Below, piece after piece: positions 17,240 through 27,080 of a DNA stretch of 64,000 nt. This DNA comes from Thauera phenolivorans (GTDB lineage: Bacteria; Pseudomonadota; Gammaproteobacteria; Burkholderiales; Rhodocyclaceae). Positions within the stretch are counted from its first letter, which is position 1. Every line of letters begins with the position of its first letter. The notes under the pieces were generated by a model, which made no database searches, was not told the origin of the DNA, and saw only the letters and a list, made by a program, of their open reading frames with translations. A program made the position numbers and the translations under genes. Location of the stretch: the NCBI RefSeq assembly GCF_001696715.1, contig NZ_MBFM01000002.1:544945-608944 (forward strand), read 5' to 3'.

Positions 17240-18631
17240 ATGAGCGGCACACGACGTGATTTCCTGCGCGGCCGCTCCGGCATCGCGCTGCTCGCCGCCA
17301 CGCTGGTCGGCTGCGCGCACAACGACCCCTATCACCCCGAGCCCCCGGGCGCAGGCGTCTGCCTCGCCTCCCCCGCCAGCGCCGAATGCCTGCGCAGCTA
17401 CTATCAGGAGTTCGCCTCCCACGACGTCGCCTTCGTCGAGTTCAGCGAGCGCGGCAACGCCTTCGACGACGCCCGCGTCGATGACGTGGTGCAGCGGATC
17501 CGGCGCAAGGCGGACGGCGGAGGCGCGGTAGTCGTCGCCTTCGTCCATGGCTGGAAGCACAACGCCAGCGAGGAGGATGGCAACGTGCGCAGCTTCAAGG
17601 CGGTGCTCGACACCATGGCGCGGCTGCTCGACGCGCGTTACGCGGAGGCGATGGGCAAGCGGCGGCTGATCGGCGTCTACGTCGGCTGGCGCGGCGCGAG
17701 CATCGACGTTCCGGTGCTCGAGCAGCTGACCTTCTGGGACCGCAAGGCGGTCGCCGAAGAGCTCGGCAGCGGCGGCGTCACCCGCCTGCTGCTCGAGCTC
17801 GAGGGTGCCACCGCCGACGACCCGCGCAACGTCTTCGTCGTCGTCGGCCACAGCTTCGGCGGCGCGATCGTCGTCCGCGCGCTGGCCGACGTGCTCACCG
17901 AGCGCATCAGCAACGCTACCGACGGCGGCGCGCGCATCTTCGGCGACGGCGTGCTCGTGCTCAACCCGGCGATCGAGGCGAACCAGGTGCTGCCGCTGGT
18001 CGAGGCCGCGCGCGCCCGCAGCCACGTGGCGGACCAGCTGCCGATCTTCATCTCGCTCAGCACCGACGCCGACGGCGCGACCCACCGCGCCTTTCCGCTC
18101 GGACAGACGATCGGCCTGCTCACCTGGCGCCAGCACGATCTCACGCGCAGCTACTTCTACGACCGCCAGGCCCCGGAGGTCAGCATCCCGCTGCGCGAGC
18201 GCCACCTCGACGCCACCACCGCGGGCAACTTCGCGCCCTTCCTCACCCACCGCCTCGCCGCCCGCGCCGAAGGCGAGGACATCCGCTTCGAGCTCACTCC
18301 GTGCGCAGTGAACCCGGCCGGCTGCGAACCGAAGGGCTGGACCACGTTGCGCGGCCAGCCGGCGATCCGCGGCCTGCCCGCGCACTACCCGCTGTACTTC
18401 CTCAAGACCGACGAAACCGTCATGGACGGCCACAACGACATCTTCACGCGTGAGGTGCGCAGCTTCGTTTTCGCGGTGATCGACGACGTGGTGCGCAAGG
18501 CCCTCCCGGCCATGGCCGCACCACGCGGCGCCCGGCGGCTGGCGACGCCCTCGCTGCTCGCCGACCCCGCGCTGTTCGAGGCGAGGATGAAGACGATCTG
18601 GGCGAACATGCCGGCCGACGGCGAGGAGTGA
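17240..18631 (+). CDS. Putative alpha/beta-hydrolase lipoprotein with twin-arginine-like signal
   Basis: A 463-aa protein. The start at 17240 follows a strong AGGAGG; an upstream in-frame ATG at 17207 lacks one. The N-terminus MSGTRRDFLRGRSG resembles a twin-arginine motif, followed by a hydrophobic stretch and a lipobox LVGC (Cys at about residue 25), so Tat export and lipid anchoring are likely. The body has an alpha/beta-hydrolase core: VVVAFVHGWKHNA near the oxyanion region and the nucleophile elbow VVVGHSFGGAIV. The substrate is unknown. It is a single gene, not clearly tied to either neighbour. Confidence 0.75.
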   Translation: MSGTRRDFLRGRSGIALLAATLVGCAHNDPYHPEPPGAGVCLASPASAECLRSYYQEFASHDVAFVEFSERGNAFDDARVDDVVQRIRRKADGGGAVVVAFVHGWKHNASEEDGNVRSFKAVLDTMARLLDARYAEAMGKRRLIGVYVGWRGASIDVPVLEQLTFWDRKAVAEELGSGGVTRLLLELEGATADDPRNVFVVVGHSFGGAIVVRALADVLTERISNATDGGARIFGDGVLVLNPAIEANQVLPLVEAARARSHVADQLPIFISLSTDADGATHRAFPLGQTIGLLTWRQHDLTRSYFYDRQAPEVSIPLRERHLDATTAGNFAPFLTHRLAARAEGEDIRFELTPCAVNPAGCEPKGWTTLRGQPAIRGLPAHYPLYFLKTDETVMDGHNDIFTREVRSFVFAVIDDVVRKALPAMAAPRGARRLATPSLLADPALFEARMKTIWANMPADGEE

Positions 18632-18673
18632 GCGGTGCGCCGGGGAGCATCCCTCCCCGAACGCGAACGCGGC

Positions 18674-20002
18674 CTACCCCGGCGGCAGCGCCGCGGCCCC
18701 GCCGTCAGCGTCCGCCTCGAACTCCGACACCCGCCCGCGGCCGGCGCGCTTGACCACGTAGCAGGCGTGATCGGCCTTGTGCAGCACGTCCGCGACGCTC
18801 GCCACCCCGGTGTCGATGGTGGCGAAGCCGATGCTCGCGCCGATGCGGAACTCGCGCCCCTCCCACGCGAAGCGCAGGCCGGCCACCGCCTCGCACACAC
18901 TCTCCGCGATCCGCCGTGCGTCCTCGCGCGAACAGCCGCGCAGGATGAGCGCGAACTCGTCGCCGCCGATCCGGCACACCAGGTCGTCCGTGCGCAGCCG
19001 GCTGCCGATGAGCTCGGCCACCGCGCGCAGCAAGGCATCGCCCGCCGCATGGCCGGCGCTGTCGTTGACCTCCTTGAAATGGTCGAGGTCGATGAAGCAC
19101 AGCGCGCTGCGGCCGCCGGCGCGGCGCGAGTGCGCCACCGCATCCTCCAGCGCGCGTTCGAAGGCGCGTCGGTTCGGCAGGCCGGTGAGCGCATCGTGCA
19201 TCGCCTGATGGGCAAGCTGCGCGGTGGCCTCGTCGATGCGCGCCTGCATGGTCTGGTGCGCATCGGTGATCGCACGCGCCATGGTGTTGAAGCCGCGCTG
19301 CAGCTCGCGCAACTCCTCGCTGCCGGCGCGGTCGGGCACCTGCACGCCGAGCTCGCCCGCCGCCATCCGCCGCACCGCCTCCACCAGGCGCGCCACCGGC
19401 TCGGCGACCGAGTCGGCCAGGCGCACCGCGAGCCCCGCGGTCAGCACCAGCACGCCGAGCGCGGCCGCGATCGTGGCGAAGAGCACCGTGCGCCGCTCGG
19501 CCTCGCGGGCGCTGGTGTCGATCTCGACATACACCCAGCCCACCGGCTGCGGCTCGGGCGCTGCGGCGGACGCGGCGAACGCGTCCACCACCAGCGGCAG
19601 GCTCAGCACCGGGGCGGCGAAGCCGGTGCGTCCGGCGCCCCGGTGCAGATGAACCGGGGCGCGGGCAGCGAGCACCGCCGCGGCGTCGAGCAAGCGGGGG
19701 CTGCCGCCCTGGGCGAGCACGTTGCCTTCGCGGTCGTAGAGCGTCGCCGCGACGACGTCCTTCTGCGCCCGCAGCGCCGCGAGCACGTCGCCGAGGATCC
19801 CGGCGTTGCCCGAGATCACGCCGTACTCGGCGGCCGGGGCGAGAAAGCTGACGATCGCCAGCCCGCGCTCGGCGATCGCGCTCGCGGTCATGCGGTCGCC
19901 GCGCACCACCGCCCCCCCCGCCACCACGGCGAGCAGCAGCGATACCGGCAGCAGCACGGTGAGCAGGAGGCGGGTGCGCAGGCTCAGACGCGAAGTTTTC
20001 AT
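18674..20002 (-). CDS. Membrane diguanylate cyclase (sensor-HAMP-GGDEF)
   Basis: A 442-aa protein. TM1 is at about 10-33, a periplasmic sensor of CHASE8-like size spans 35-170, and TM2 lies at about 172-193. A HAMP domain spans about 194-250, with GGDEF at 265-430. The active motif IGGDEFAL has GGDEF at residues 346-350, and the inhibitory site RTDD is at 337-340, the usual five residues before it, so product inhibition should work. It makes cyclic di-GMP. Its start overlaps the stop of the periplasmic binding protein gene (ATGA), and both follow a TonB receptor. This suggests that uptake or sensing of a periplasmic ligand is coupled to c-di-GMP. Confidence 0.92.
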   Translation of the reverse strand: MKTSRLSLRTRLLLTVLLPVSLLLAVVAGGAVVRGDRMTASAIAERGLAIVSFLAPAAEYGVISGNAGILGDVLAALRAQKDVVAATLYDREGNVLAQGGSPRLLDAAAVLAARAPVHLHRGAGRTGFAAPVLSLPLVVDAFAASAAAPEPQPVGWVYVEIDTSAREAERRTVLFATIAAALGVLVLTAGLAVRLADSVAEPVARLVEAVRRMAAGELGVQVPDRAGSEELRELQRGFNTMARAITDAHQTMQARIDEATAQLAHQAMHDALTGLPNRRAFERALEDAVAHSRRAGGRSALCFIDLDHFKEVNDSAGHAAGDALLRAVAELIGSRLRTDDLVCRIGGDEFALILRGCSREDARRIAESVCEAVAGLRFAWEGREFRIGASIGFATIDTGVASVADVLHKADHACYVVKRAGRGRVSEFEADADGGAAALPPG

Positions 20003-20940
20003 CGTGAGGCCGCGCCTTCGGTCAGCCGGCGAAGCGAGGCCTCGTCGTCCACCCGCACGCCGAGGGCGCGCGCCACCTGGTGATTGATCGCGATCTCGAA
20101 GGCGGCCGGCCCGCGCGGTGCCGGCAGGCGCGGCTTGTCCTTCCTGGCGCGGGCGAGCCAGGCCGCCACCTCGGTCGCGACCTGCTCCGGCGTGGTGTAC
20201 ACCGCGGCGAGCGCGCCCGCCTCCACATAGGCCTGCGAGAAGGCGATGACCGGCTTGCGGAAGCGGTAGCTGGTGAGCAGGATCGCGCGCGCGGCCGACG
20301 GGCTCGACAGCAACGGGTCGGGGATCGCGAGAAAGGCGTCGCTGTCGCGCAGCACATTCTCGAGGCCGCGGATCAGCGCGCTCTCGCCGGCGACCACGGC
20401 CGTCGTCAGCGCGAGGCCGACCCGGTCCGCCGCCGACGCGAGCGCTTCGCGGTCGAACCCGGCGTCACCGACGAGCGCGCCCACCCGCCGGCTCTCGGGC
20501 AGCAGCGCGCGCAGCAGCCGCAGCTGCCGCTCAGCGGGCTGGTCGAGGGTGAAGGCCGACAGCGCCGCCTCAGGATGCCGCCGGCGCAGCCGCTCGAAGG
20601 CCTCGCGGCTCAGCATCGTCGCCAGGATCGGCCGCCGATGCCGGCCGAGCACCGCCGCCGCCGCCGCCTCGCCGCTCGCCACCACGAGGTCGGCGCGCGC
20701 GAGCACGCGGTCGTCCACCCCCTGCCGTGCGCTGCCGGCGAGGACGATGCGGTGGCCGAGACCGGCGGTCACCCGGCCGAAAGCGTCGGCGAAGGCCTGG
20801 TGTGGGCCGGCGGGCTGCGACACCACCACCGCCACCTCGAGCGCGAACACGGTCGACGGCAGCAGCAGCCCGAGCCACAGCAGGCCGCACCCGAACCAGC
20901 CGTGCAGGACGAGCCGATGAGGCAGGCGCACCCTCACCAC
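19999..20940 (-). CDS. ABC-type substrate-binding-like periplasmic protein
   Basis: A 313-aa protein with a signal sequence (hydrophobic 15-33) and the two-lobed fold of the ABC_sub_bind group (PF04392-like). Visible segments are EVAVVVSQPAGPHQAFADAF, a MLSREAF-type hinge, LLPESRRVGALVGDAG and a final INHQVARALGV, the latter very typical of this group. There are no ABC permease or ATPase genes nearby. It probably acts as a ligand sensor for the downstream cyclase rather than a transporter part; this is inference from operon structure. Confidence 0.8.
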   Translation of the reverse strand: MVRVRLPHRLVLHGWFGCGLLWLGLLLPSTVFALEVAVVVSQPAGPHQAFADAFGRVTAGLGHRIVLAGSARQGVDDRVLARADLVVASGEAAAAAVLGRHRRPILATMLSREAFERLRRRHPEAALSAFTLDQPAERQLRLLRALLPESRRVGALVGDAGFDREALASAADRVGLALTTAVVAGESALIRGLENVLRDSDAFLAIPDPLLSSPSAARAILLTSYRFRKPVIAFSQAYVEAGALAAVYTTPEQVATEVAAWLARARKDKPRLPAPRGPAAFEIAINHQVARALGVRVDDEASLRRLTEGAASR

Positions 20941-23000
20941 CCCAGTCGCAGGCTGGCGAACAGCGCGGGCTCGTGACGGTAACGGCCTTCATGGAAGTCC
21001 GCATACCGCCCGTTCACGCTCTGCGCCACGATCGCCAGCTCGTTGTCCGACCCCGCCGGACCGAAGGTGCGCGCCAGCTTGAGGTCGAGTCGCCCGTCCG
21101 CGGGCACGCGGTCGCCGTCGTTGAGCCAGTTCATCCCTGCGTGGTGGTAATAGCCGAGGCTGGCCCGCCAGCGCGGCGACAAGTCCTTGATCAGCAGCAG
21201 CGAAGTGATCGAGCGCGGCGCGCTGGTCTCGAAGTCGCGATCGAGGATGTCCTCGTCGGCGTCGATGTCGATCACCGCCTGCGACAGCACCACCCGGCCC
21301 CAGCCGCGACGCCGCCAGTCCACGCTGAACTCGCCGCCGCTCATCGAGAAGGTGCCGGCGTTCTGGAACAGGTAGGAGCGCGGCCTACGCGCCACGTGGA
21401 AGTCGTACTCGTAGGGCGCGAAACCCGGCGGCGGCGGCGGACACATCCGGTCCGCCGGCGAACCGGGCTCCTCCCAGGGCCGCGAGGGATAGAAGCAGCG
21501 CTGGTCGTCGATGTAGTCGTCGTAGCGCTTGTAGAAGGCGCGCACATCCACCCCGAGGCCGAGCTCGCGATACATCGCGGCGTAGCCGATCTCGAGATGC
21601 TTCACGCGCTCGGGCTGCATGTTCTCGCCCGCGCGCAACTGCAGCTGCTTGATCTCGGAGCCGACCCGCACCACCTGCTCTGCCCGCGATTCGACCAGCG
21701 AGGGGGTGCGGTACGACACCCCGGCCGACAGGCGCAGCGCGGATTCGTGCGTCAGCGCGTAGTTGAACGCGACGCGCGGCGAGAACAGGGAGCCGCTGTA
21801 ATGGTGGTCCTCGAGGGTGCCGCCGAGATCGACCTTGAGGCGCGCGAGCGGCGACCACACCACGCTGCCGAAGACCTGGCTGCTGGTGCCGCTGAGGGTG
21901 CTGCCGGTGTTGAACATCGACGACACCCGCGCCGCCTCGCGCCGCACGCCGGCCCCGAGCAGGAGGCGCCAGGCCGGCGAGAGGCTCGCGCTGTACTGCA
22001 GCTCGAGATCGTCGCGGCGGGAATCGCCGTCGAGCTCCACGGGAATCACCAGCGGCGCGTAGGCGGTGTTGAGCCAGCCCGCGCGGACGCGCTCGTCCTG
22101 ATGATAGTACTGCAGCGAGAACTCGGAGTCGGCCGCGAAGCTGCGCCGCCAGGCCAGATGCAGGAAACGCGAACGCGTGTCGTCCTCGCGCTCGGGCTCG
22201 GCGAGATCGCCCGGAATGCCGCGCTCGCTACCGCCCTCGCTCAGCCCCACCAGCAGCTCGAGCGCATCGCGCGTGTTGAGCTGGGTCTCGACGCCGAGGT
22301 TGAGCACGGAGCGCGCGATCGTCTCGCGCCCGTTCAGGGCGCCGTTGTCATTGAGAAAGGGGCGGAAATTCACCGCGCGCCGGTGCGAGCCGGAGAGCCG
22401 CCAGTCGATCGCGCCTTCCGCGCTGCCGTTGAGCCGGAAGCCGTGGTCGTGAAAACCGTCCCGGCCGATGCGGCTCATGAGCGCCGCGCCGCGCTCGGTC
22501 GAGGGCGGACGGGTGATGAGGTTGATCACCGCCTGGAAGGCGTTCGCGCCGTAGGCCGCACCGTTCGGCCCGCGCACCACCTCGACGCGCTCGATGTCGT
22601 CGACCCGCAGCGGAAGATCCTGCCAGGCCGTGTTGCCGAACAGGGGGCTGTTGACCGTGCGGCCGTCGATCATCACCTTGATCCGGCGATCGTAGGCGTC
22701 GCCCACGCCGTGGTTGGCCACCGTGGGCGACCCGTCGGCCCAGTCGGCGACGAGAAAGCCGGGCACCAGGCGCAGCAGGTCATGGATCTCGGTGAAGCCC
22801 GAGGCCTCGATCATCTCGCGGTCGATGATGCTCACCGCCACCGGCGCATCCACCGGCGACTGCGCCATGCGCGACGCGGTGAGCACGATCGGGATGTCGT
22901 CGAAGAACGGATCCGCCGCGGCCGCGTCGTGCAGCACGAGCGCGCCTGCGAGCGCGCCGAGGCCGAGCGCGAGAGAGCGGGCTGGACGGCGGAAAGACAC
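20934..23000 (-). CDS. TonB-dependent outer-membrane receptor
   Basis: A 688-aa protein with signal peptide 1-29, a plug domain at about 40-160 (VSIIDREMIEASGFTEIHDL, VRGPNGAAYGANAFQAVINL) and a 22-strand-type barrel ending in aromatic residues (ASLRLGW). A Pro/Cys-rich extracellular loop (about residues 505-530) contains CPPPPPGF. It is similar to the receptors paired with GGDEF proteins in betaproteobacteria. The ligand is unknown; siderophore, cobalamin or copper compounds are possible. It overlaps the next gene by 7 bases. No cobalamin riboswitch fits in the short upstream region. Confidence 0.9.
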   Translation of the reverse strand: MSFRRPARSLALGLGALAGALVLHDAAAADPFFDDIPIVLTASRMAQSPVDAPVAVSIIDREMIEASGFTEIHDLLRLVPGFLVADWADGSPTVANHGVGDAYDRRIKVMIDGRTVNSPLFGNTAWQDLPLRVDDIERVEVVRGPNGAAYGANAFQAVINLITRPPSTERGAALMSRIGRDGFHDHGFRLNGSAEGAIDWRLSGSHRRAVNFRPFLNDNGALNGRETIARSVLNLGVETQLNTRDALELLVGLSEGGSERGIPGDLAEPEREDDTRSRFLHLAWRRSFAADSEFSLQYYHQDERVRAGWLNTAYAPLVIPVELDGDSRRDDLELQYSASLSPAWRLLLGAGVRREAARVSSMFNTGSTLSGTSSQVFGSVVWSPLARLKVDLGGTLEDHHYSGSLFSPRVAFNYALTHESALRLSAGVSYRTPSLVESRAEQVVRVGSEIKQLQLRAGENMQPERVKHLEIGYAAMYRELGLGVDVRAFYKRYDDYIDDQRCFYPSRPWEEPGSPADRMCPPPPPGFAPYEYDFHVARRPRSYLFQNAGTFSMSGGEFSVDWRRRGWGRVVLSQAVIDIDADEDILDRDFETSAPRSITSLLLIKDLSPRWRASLGYYHHAGMNWLNDGDRVPADGRLDLKLARTFGPAGSDNELAIVAQSVNGRYADFHEGRYRHEPALFASLRLGW

Positions 23001-23207
23001 GGCATCGACTCCGTTCGGATTTTTGGGCGCATGAACTTTGCATGAGCGGGCGGGCGGCGTCCACCGGAGAAGCGGGCGCAGTGAGAAAAACCGCGCGGCG
23101 GTCGTGGATCACGGGTGTGGGATGGGGGGACCTGGTAGCCTTGCGAGCATTCGAACCGACAACCTTGCCCGGCCAGAGGCGGAAATTCCTCGCGGTCGCA
23201 TTCGCTC

Positions 23208-26200
23208 ATGCCCCGTACCGTCCGCTATTACGACAGCAATGCCGCCCGCTTCGTGGAGGGCACGCTGCATGTGGACATGTCGGCGCTGCAGGAACGTTTT
23301 CTGGCGCAGGTTCCGGCGGGCGGGCTGATCCTCGACGCCGGCTGCGGCTCGGGGCGCGACAGCAAGGCCTTCCTCGACGCCGGCTTCCGGGTGCGCGCCT
23401 TCGACGCCTCGGCCGAACTCGCGCGGCGGGCGGAAGCCCTCATCGGCCAGGCGGTGGAGGTGAGACACTTCCAGGACGTCGGAGAGCATGCCTGCTACGA
23501 CGGCATCTGGGCCTGCGCCAGCCTATTGCACGTGGCCGAAGCCGAGTTGCCCGCAACCCTCGCCCGGCTTTGGGCCAGCCTCAAGCCGAGCGGCGTCTTC
23601 TACCTCAGCTTCAAGCATGGCGAAGGCGAACGCAGCGATGGCGAACGGCATTTCACCGACGCGACCGCACAACGCCTTGCGCAATGGTCCAGCGGGCTGC
23701 CGGAGCTCGAAGCGCTGGAGTGCTGGATAACGCAGGACCAGCGGCCCGAGCGGAGCGAGCAGTGGTTGAATGCGCTGCTGCGGCGCGGCGCCCGTCCCGT
23801 CCATCGGCTCTTCACTGGCGAGCAGCACCACCCCTTCCTTCCCCAGCTTTGCCAGTCCATCGCGCGAGCGGACGAGATCGATCTGGCCGTGTCCTTCGTC
23901 AAGGCGAGCGGCCTGCGGCTGCTGTTGCCGGACCTGCACGACGCGCTCGGCCGCGACGCCGACGGCGCGCGACCGCCCGCCCGCGTCCGCGTCCTCACCA
24001 GCGACTATCTCGACATCACCGACCCGGAGGCATTGCGGCTGTTGGCCTTGTTGCAGGAGCAAGGGGCGCAGGTCCGAATCTTCGAATCGCGCGGGCGTAG
24101 CTTTCACATGAAGGCCTATCTGTTCGCCCACTTCCCCGATCCGAACGCGCTGCACGGCACGGTGTTCATCGGCTCCAGCAACATCAGCCGCGCGGCGCTC
24201 ACCGACGGGCTGGAATGGAACTACCGGGTCGACTACCCGGGCGACGACGGCTTTCTCGAAGCGCGCGCCCGCTTCGAGGAACTGTTCCGCGATCCCCGCA
24301 CCGTCGAACTGAGCGACCCTTGGATCGACCGCTACGAAGCGCGCCGCGTGCCGCCACCCCGGCAAATCGAACCGGGCAGCGAAGATGGCGATCCGCCGCC
24401 GCCCCCGACGCCGATTCAGAACGAAGCGCTGGCCGCGCTCGCCCAGAGCCGTCGCGAAGGCTACCGGCGCGGCCTGGTCGTGCTCGCCACCGGCCTCGGC
24501 AAAACCTGGCTCGCCGCCTTCGACGCCGCCCAACTCGGCGCCCGGCGGGTGTTGTTCGTCGCCCACCGCGAAGAGATCCTCACCCAGGCGGCGGAAACCT
24601 TCGTGCGCATCCGGCCGGGGGCGCGGGTGGGTTACTACATGGGGCAGACCCGCGACACCCAGGTGGACGTCTTGTGCGCGTCGGTTCAAACCTTGGGCCG
24701 CAACACCCATCTGGAGCGCTTCTCGCCGCAGCACTTCGATTACATCGTCGTCGACGAATTTCACCACGCCGCCGCGCCGACCTACCGCCGCCTGCTCGCC
24801 CATTTCGCACCGCACTTCCTGCTCGGCCTCACCGCCACGCCTGACCGCACCGATCAGTCGGACATCCTCTCCCTGTGCGACGACAACCTCGTCTTCACCC
24901 GCGACCTCTTCGCCGGTATCGAAGCCGAGCTGCTCGCCCCCTTCCACTACTTCGGCATCTGGGACGAGTCGGTGGACTACGAGGAGATCCCCTGGCGCAA
25001 CGGCCGTTTCGACCCGGACAAGCTCTCCAACAAGCTCGCCACCCTCGCCCGCGCCCGCCACGCCTTTAAGGAATGGGGCAAGCGGGCGCAGCAGCGCACC
25101 CTTGCGTTCTGCGTATCGGTGCGCCACGCGGAGTACATGGCGACTCAATTCCAGCTCCAGGGCATCACCGCCGCCGCGGTCTACGCCGGCTCGACGCTGG
25201 CGCGCGGCGAAGCACTGGAGCAACTCGCGGACGGCCACCTGAAGGTGATCTTCTCGGTCGACCTCTTCAACGAAGGCGTCGACCTGCCCGCAATCGACAC
25301 CGTGCTGATGCTGCGGCCGACCGAGTCGAAGATCCTCTTCCTGCAGCAACTCGGCCGCGGTTTGCGCAAGGCAGAAGGCAAGGAGCGCCTCGTCGTCCTC
25401 GACTTCATCGGCAACCATCACAGCTTCCTGCACAAATCGCAGGCGCTCGGTCAGATCGGCAGCAGTTACAAGCAGCTCGCCGAGTTCGCGCGCAGGCTCG
25501 AATCGCGGCGCCTCGAACTGCCGGCGGATTGCTACATCAACTACGACCTGAAGCTGATCGAGTTCCTAAAATCGCTCGACGGCCACGGCATCGCGCGGGA
25601 ATACGAAGCGCTGAAGAAAGGCCTCGGCCGCCGACCGACGCTCGCCGAGTTCTACCGCAGCGGGGCCAGCCTCGCGCGGATGCGCAAGGAAAACACGAGC
25701 TGGTTCGGTCTGGTGCAGTCGATGAACGATCTCGACGAGGCCGAATTGGCCGTCCATGCCGCTCATCCGGATTTCCTCCGCGAGCTGGAAACCACCGCCA
25801 TGACCAAGAGCTTCAAGATGGTGCTGCTCGAGGCCTTTCAGGAGCTCGACGGCTGGCGCGCCGCCCCCACGCTCGCACAGCTCGCCGAGCGTTCATGGCA
25901 AGTCCTGCAGCGCCGCCGTCCGCTGCTGGCGGACCTACCGGAAACGCCCGACGACACAGAAGAAGGCACGAGCGCGGCCTGGCGACGCTATTGGCAGAGC
26001 AACCCGGTCAACGCCTGGATCGGCGGCAACCAGGGCAAGAATGCGCGGACCTTCTTTCGGATCGAGGGCGAACGCTTCGAGCCCGCTTTTTCCGTCGCAC
26101 CCGAACGGCGGGAAATCCTGGCGGGGATGGCGCAGGAACTCATCGACTACCGCTTCGCCGCCTACGAAGCCCGGCGCGCGACCACGCCGAACGCGGACAA

Positions 26201-27080
26201 CGTCATCGCCTTTCCGCATTCACGGCCCGAAGGAACCGAACTCCCCTACTTCCCGAATCTCCGCATCGCCTGCGGCCACTTCCGCACCGCCCATGCCGAC
26301 GCCGAGGAACATCGCCGCCTCGGCCCAGGCTACGGCAGACTCGACCCCGCCCGCCATTTCATCGCGCGCGCCTCGGGCAACTCGATGAACGGCGGCAAGA
26401 ACCCGATCCGCGACGGCGACTACCTGCTGCTGGAGCTGATCAGTCCCACCACCGCAGGCTCGATCACCGGCAACGTCATGGCGATCGAACGCCAGGACCG
26501 CACGGGCGACGATCAATACCTGCTGCGCGTGGTGAACAAACAACCTGACGGAAGCTACGTGCTCGTCGCGAACAACCCCGACTACGAAGACATTGTGGTC
26601 ACCACCGAAATGGCCGAAGAGCTACGCACCCTCGCCCGCCTCAAGGCAGTGATCGATCCCCTGGAACTCGCGGTGGGAGAATCCTTCATGCGCGAAGAGA
26701 TCCCGGCACTGTTCGGTGTCGAATTCAACCCGGGGAACTGGAACAGCGGCCATGTCGTGCTGCCGGAACGCAATGCTCACACGCTGTTGGTTACGCTGAA
26801 CAAGCAAGGCAAGTCGGAAGATCATCGGTATCTGGACCGCTGGATCGACGAGGACACCTTCCAGTGGTCGAGCCAGAATTCGACGACTCCGGAGAGCAAA
26901 CGCGGGCGGGAGATCATCGAGCATGAAAAGCGAGGGATCGCGCTGCATCTATTCGTTCGCGAAGCCAAGCTGGCCGGGGGTAAGGCTGCTCCGTTCGTTT
27001 ATTGCGGCAAGGCGCGATATGAGGGGCATAGCGGGAGTGCGCCGATGAGTGTCATGTTGGCCTTGAATTACCGTGCCTGA
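23208..27080 (+). CDS. Fused methyltransferase / PLD nuclease / SF2 helicase / S24-like / DUF3427 protein (SauUSI-like defence)
   Basis: A 1290-aa single polypeptide. Residues 1-180 are a class I SAM methyltransferase (ILDAGCGSGRDSKAF, about 40-54). About 205-395 is a PLD-like nuclease, with H300-x-K302 and GSSN at 322-325. About 405-780 is an SF2 helicase: Walker A ATGLGKT 427-433, DEFH 516-519, ATPDRTD, and QLGRGLRKAEGK. About 1000-1120 is an S24/LexA-like domain (GNSMNGGKNPIRDGD; S1059 retained, but the expected Lys position reads Arg1107). The C-terminus ends as DUF3427 proteins do (YCGKARYEGHSGSAPM). PLD-helicase-DUF3427 is the architecture of SauUSI, a type IV enzyme that cuts modified DNA. 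The fused methyltransferase and S24-like domain are additions. The target and the methyltransferase substrate are unknown. The ATG at 23208 has only a weak ribosome-binding site. Confidence 0.88.
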   Translation: MPRTVRYYDSNAARFVEGTLHVDMSALQERFLAQVPAGGLILDAGCGSGRDSKAFLDAGFRVRAFDASAELARRAEALIGQAVEVRHFQDVGEHACYDGIWACASLLHVAEAELPATLARLWASLKPSGVFYLSFKHGEGERSDGERHFTDATAQRLAQWSSGLPELEALECWITQDQRPERSEQWLNALLRRGARPVHRLFTGEQHHPFLPQLCQSIARADEIDLAVSFVKASGLRLLLPDLHDALGRDADGARPPARVRVLTSDYLDITDPEALRLLALLQEQGAQVRIFESRGRSFHMKAYLFAHFPDPNALHGTVFIGSSNISRAALTDGLEWNYRVDYPGDDGFLEARARFEELFRDPRTVELSDPWIDRYEARRVPPPRQIEPGSEDGDPPPPPTPIQNEALAALAQSRREGYRRGLVVLATGLGKTWLAAFDAAQLGARRVLFVAHREEILTQAAETFVRIRPGARVGYYMGQTRDTQVDVLCASVQTLGRNTHLERFSPQHFDYIVVDEFHHAAAPTYRRLLAHFAPHFLLGLTATPDRTDQSDILSLCDDNLVFTRDLFAGIEAELLAPFHYFGIWDESVDYEEIPWRNGRFDPDKLSNKLATLARARHAFKEWGKRAQQRTLAFCVSVRHAEYMATQFQLQGITAAAVYAGSTLARGEALEQLADGHLKVIFSVDLFNEGVDLPAIDTVLMLRPTESKILFLQQLGRGLRKAEGKERLVVLDFIGNHHSFLHKSQALGQIGSSYKQLAEFARRLESRRLELPADCYINYDLKLIEFLKSLDGHGIAREYEALKKGLGRRPTLAEFYRSGASLARMRKENTSWFGLVQSMNDLDEAELAVHAAHPDFLRELETTAMTKSFKMVLLEAFQELDGWRAAPTLAQLAERSWQVLQRRRPLLADLPETPDDTEEGTSAAWRRYWQSNPVNAWIGGNQGKNARTFFRIEGERFEPAFSVAPERREILAGMAQELIDYRFAAYEARRATTPNADNVIAFPHSRPEGTELPYFPNLRIACGHFRTAHADAEEHRRLGPGYGRLDPARHFIARASGNSMNGGKNPIRDGDYLLLELISPTTAGSITGNVMAIERQDRTGDDQYLLRVVNKQPDGSYVLVANNPDYEDIVVTTEMAEELRTLARLKAVIDPLELAVGESFMREEIPALFGVEFNPGNWNSGHVVLPERNAHTLLVTLNKQGKSEDHRYLDRWIDEDTFQWSSQNSTTPESKRGREIIEHEKRGIALHLFVREAKLAGGKAAPFVYCGKARYEGHSGSAPMSVMLALNYRA

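Noticed and set aside
23133..23164. tRNA 3'-end-like sequence just before the helicase fusion (reverse strand reads GGTTCGAATGCTCG...GCTACCA)
   Set aside because: The putative T-stem arms do not pair and no anticodon or D-arm can be folded upstream. It may be chance or a very decayed att site.
23001..23207. Cobalamin riboswitch upstream of the TonB receptor
   Set aside because: Only about 200 bases to the divergent gene and no B12-box-like or conserved core sequence could be found.
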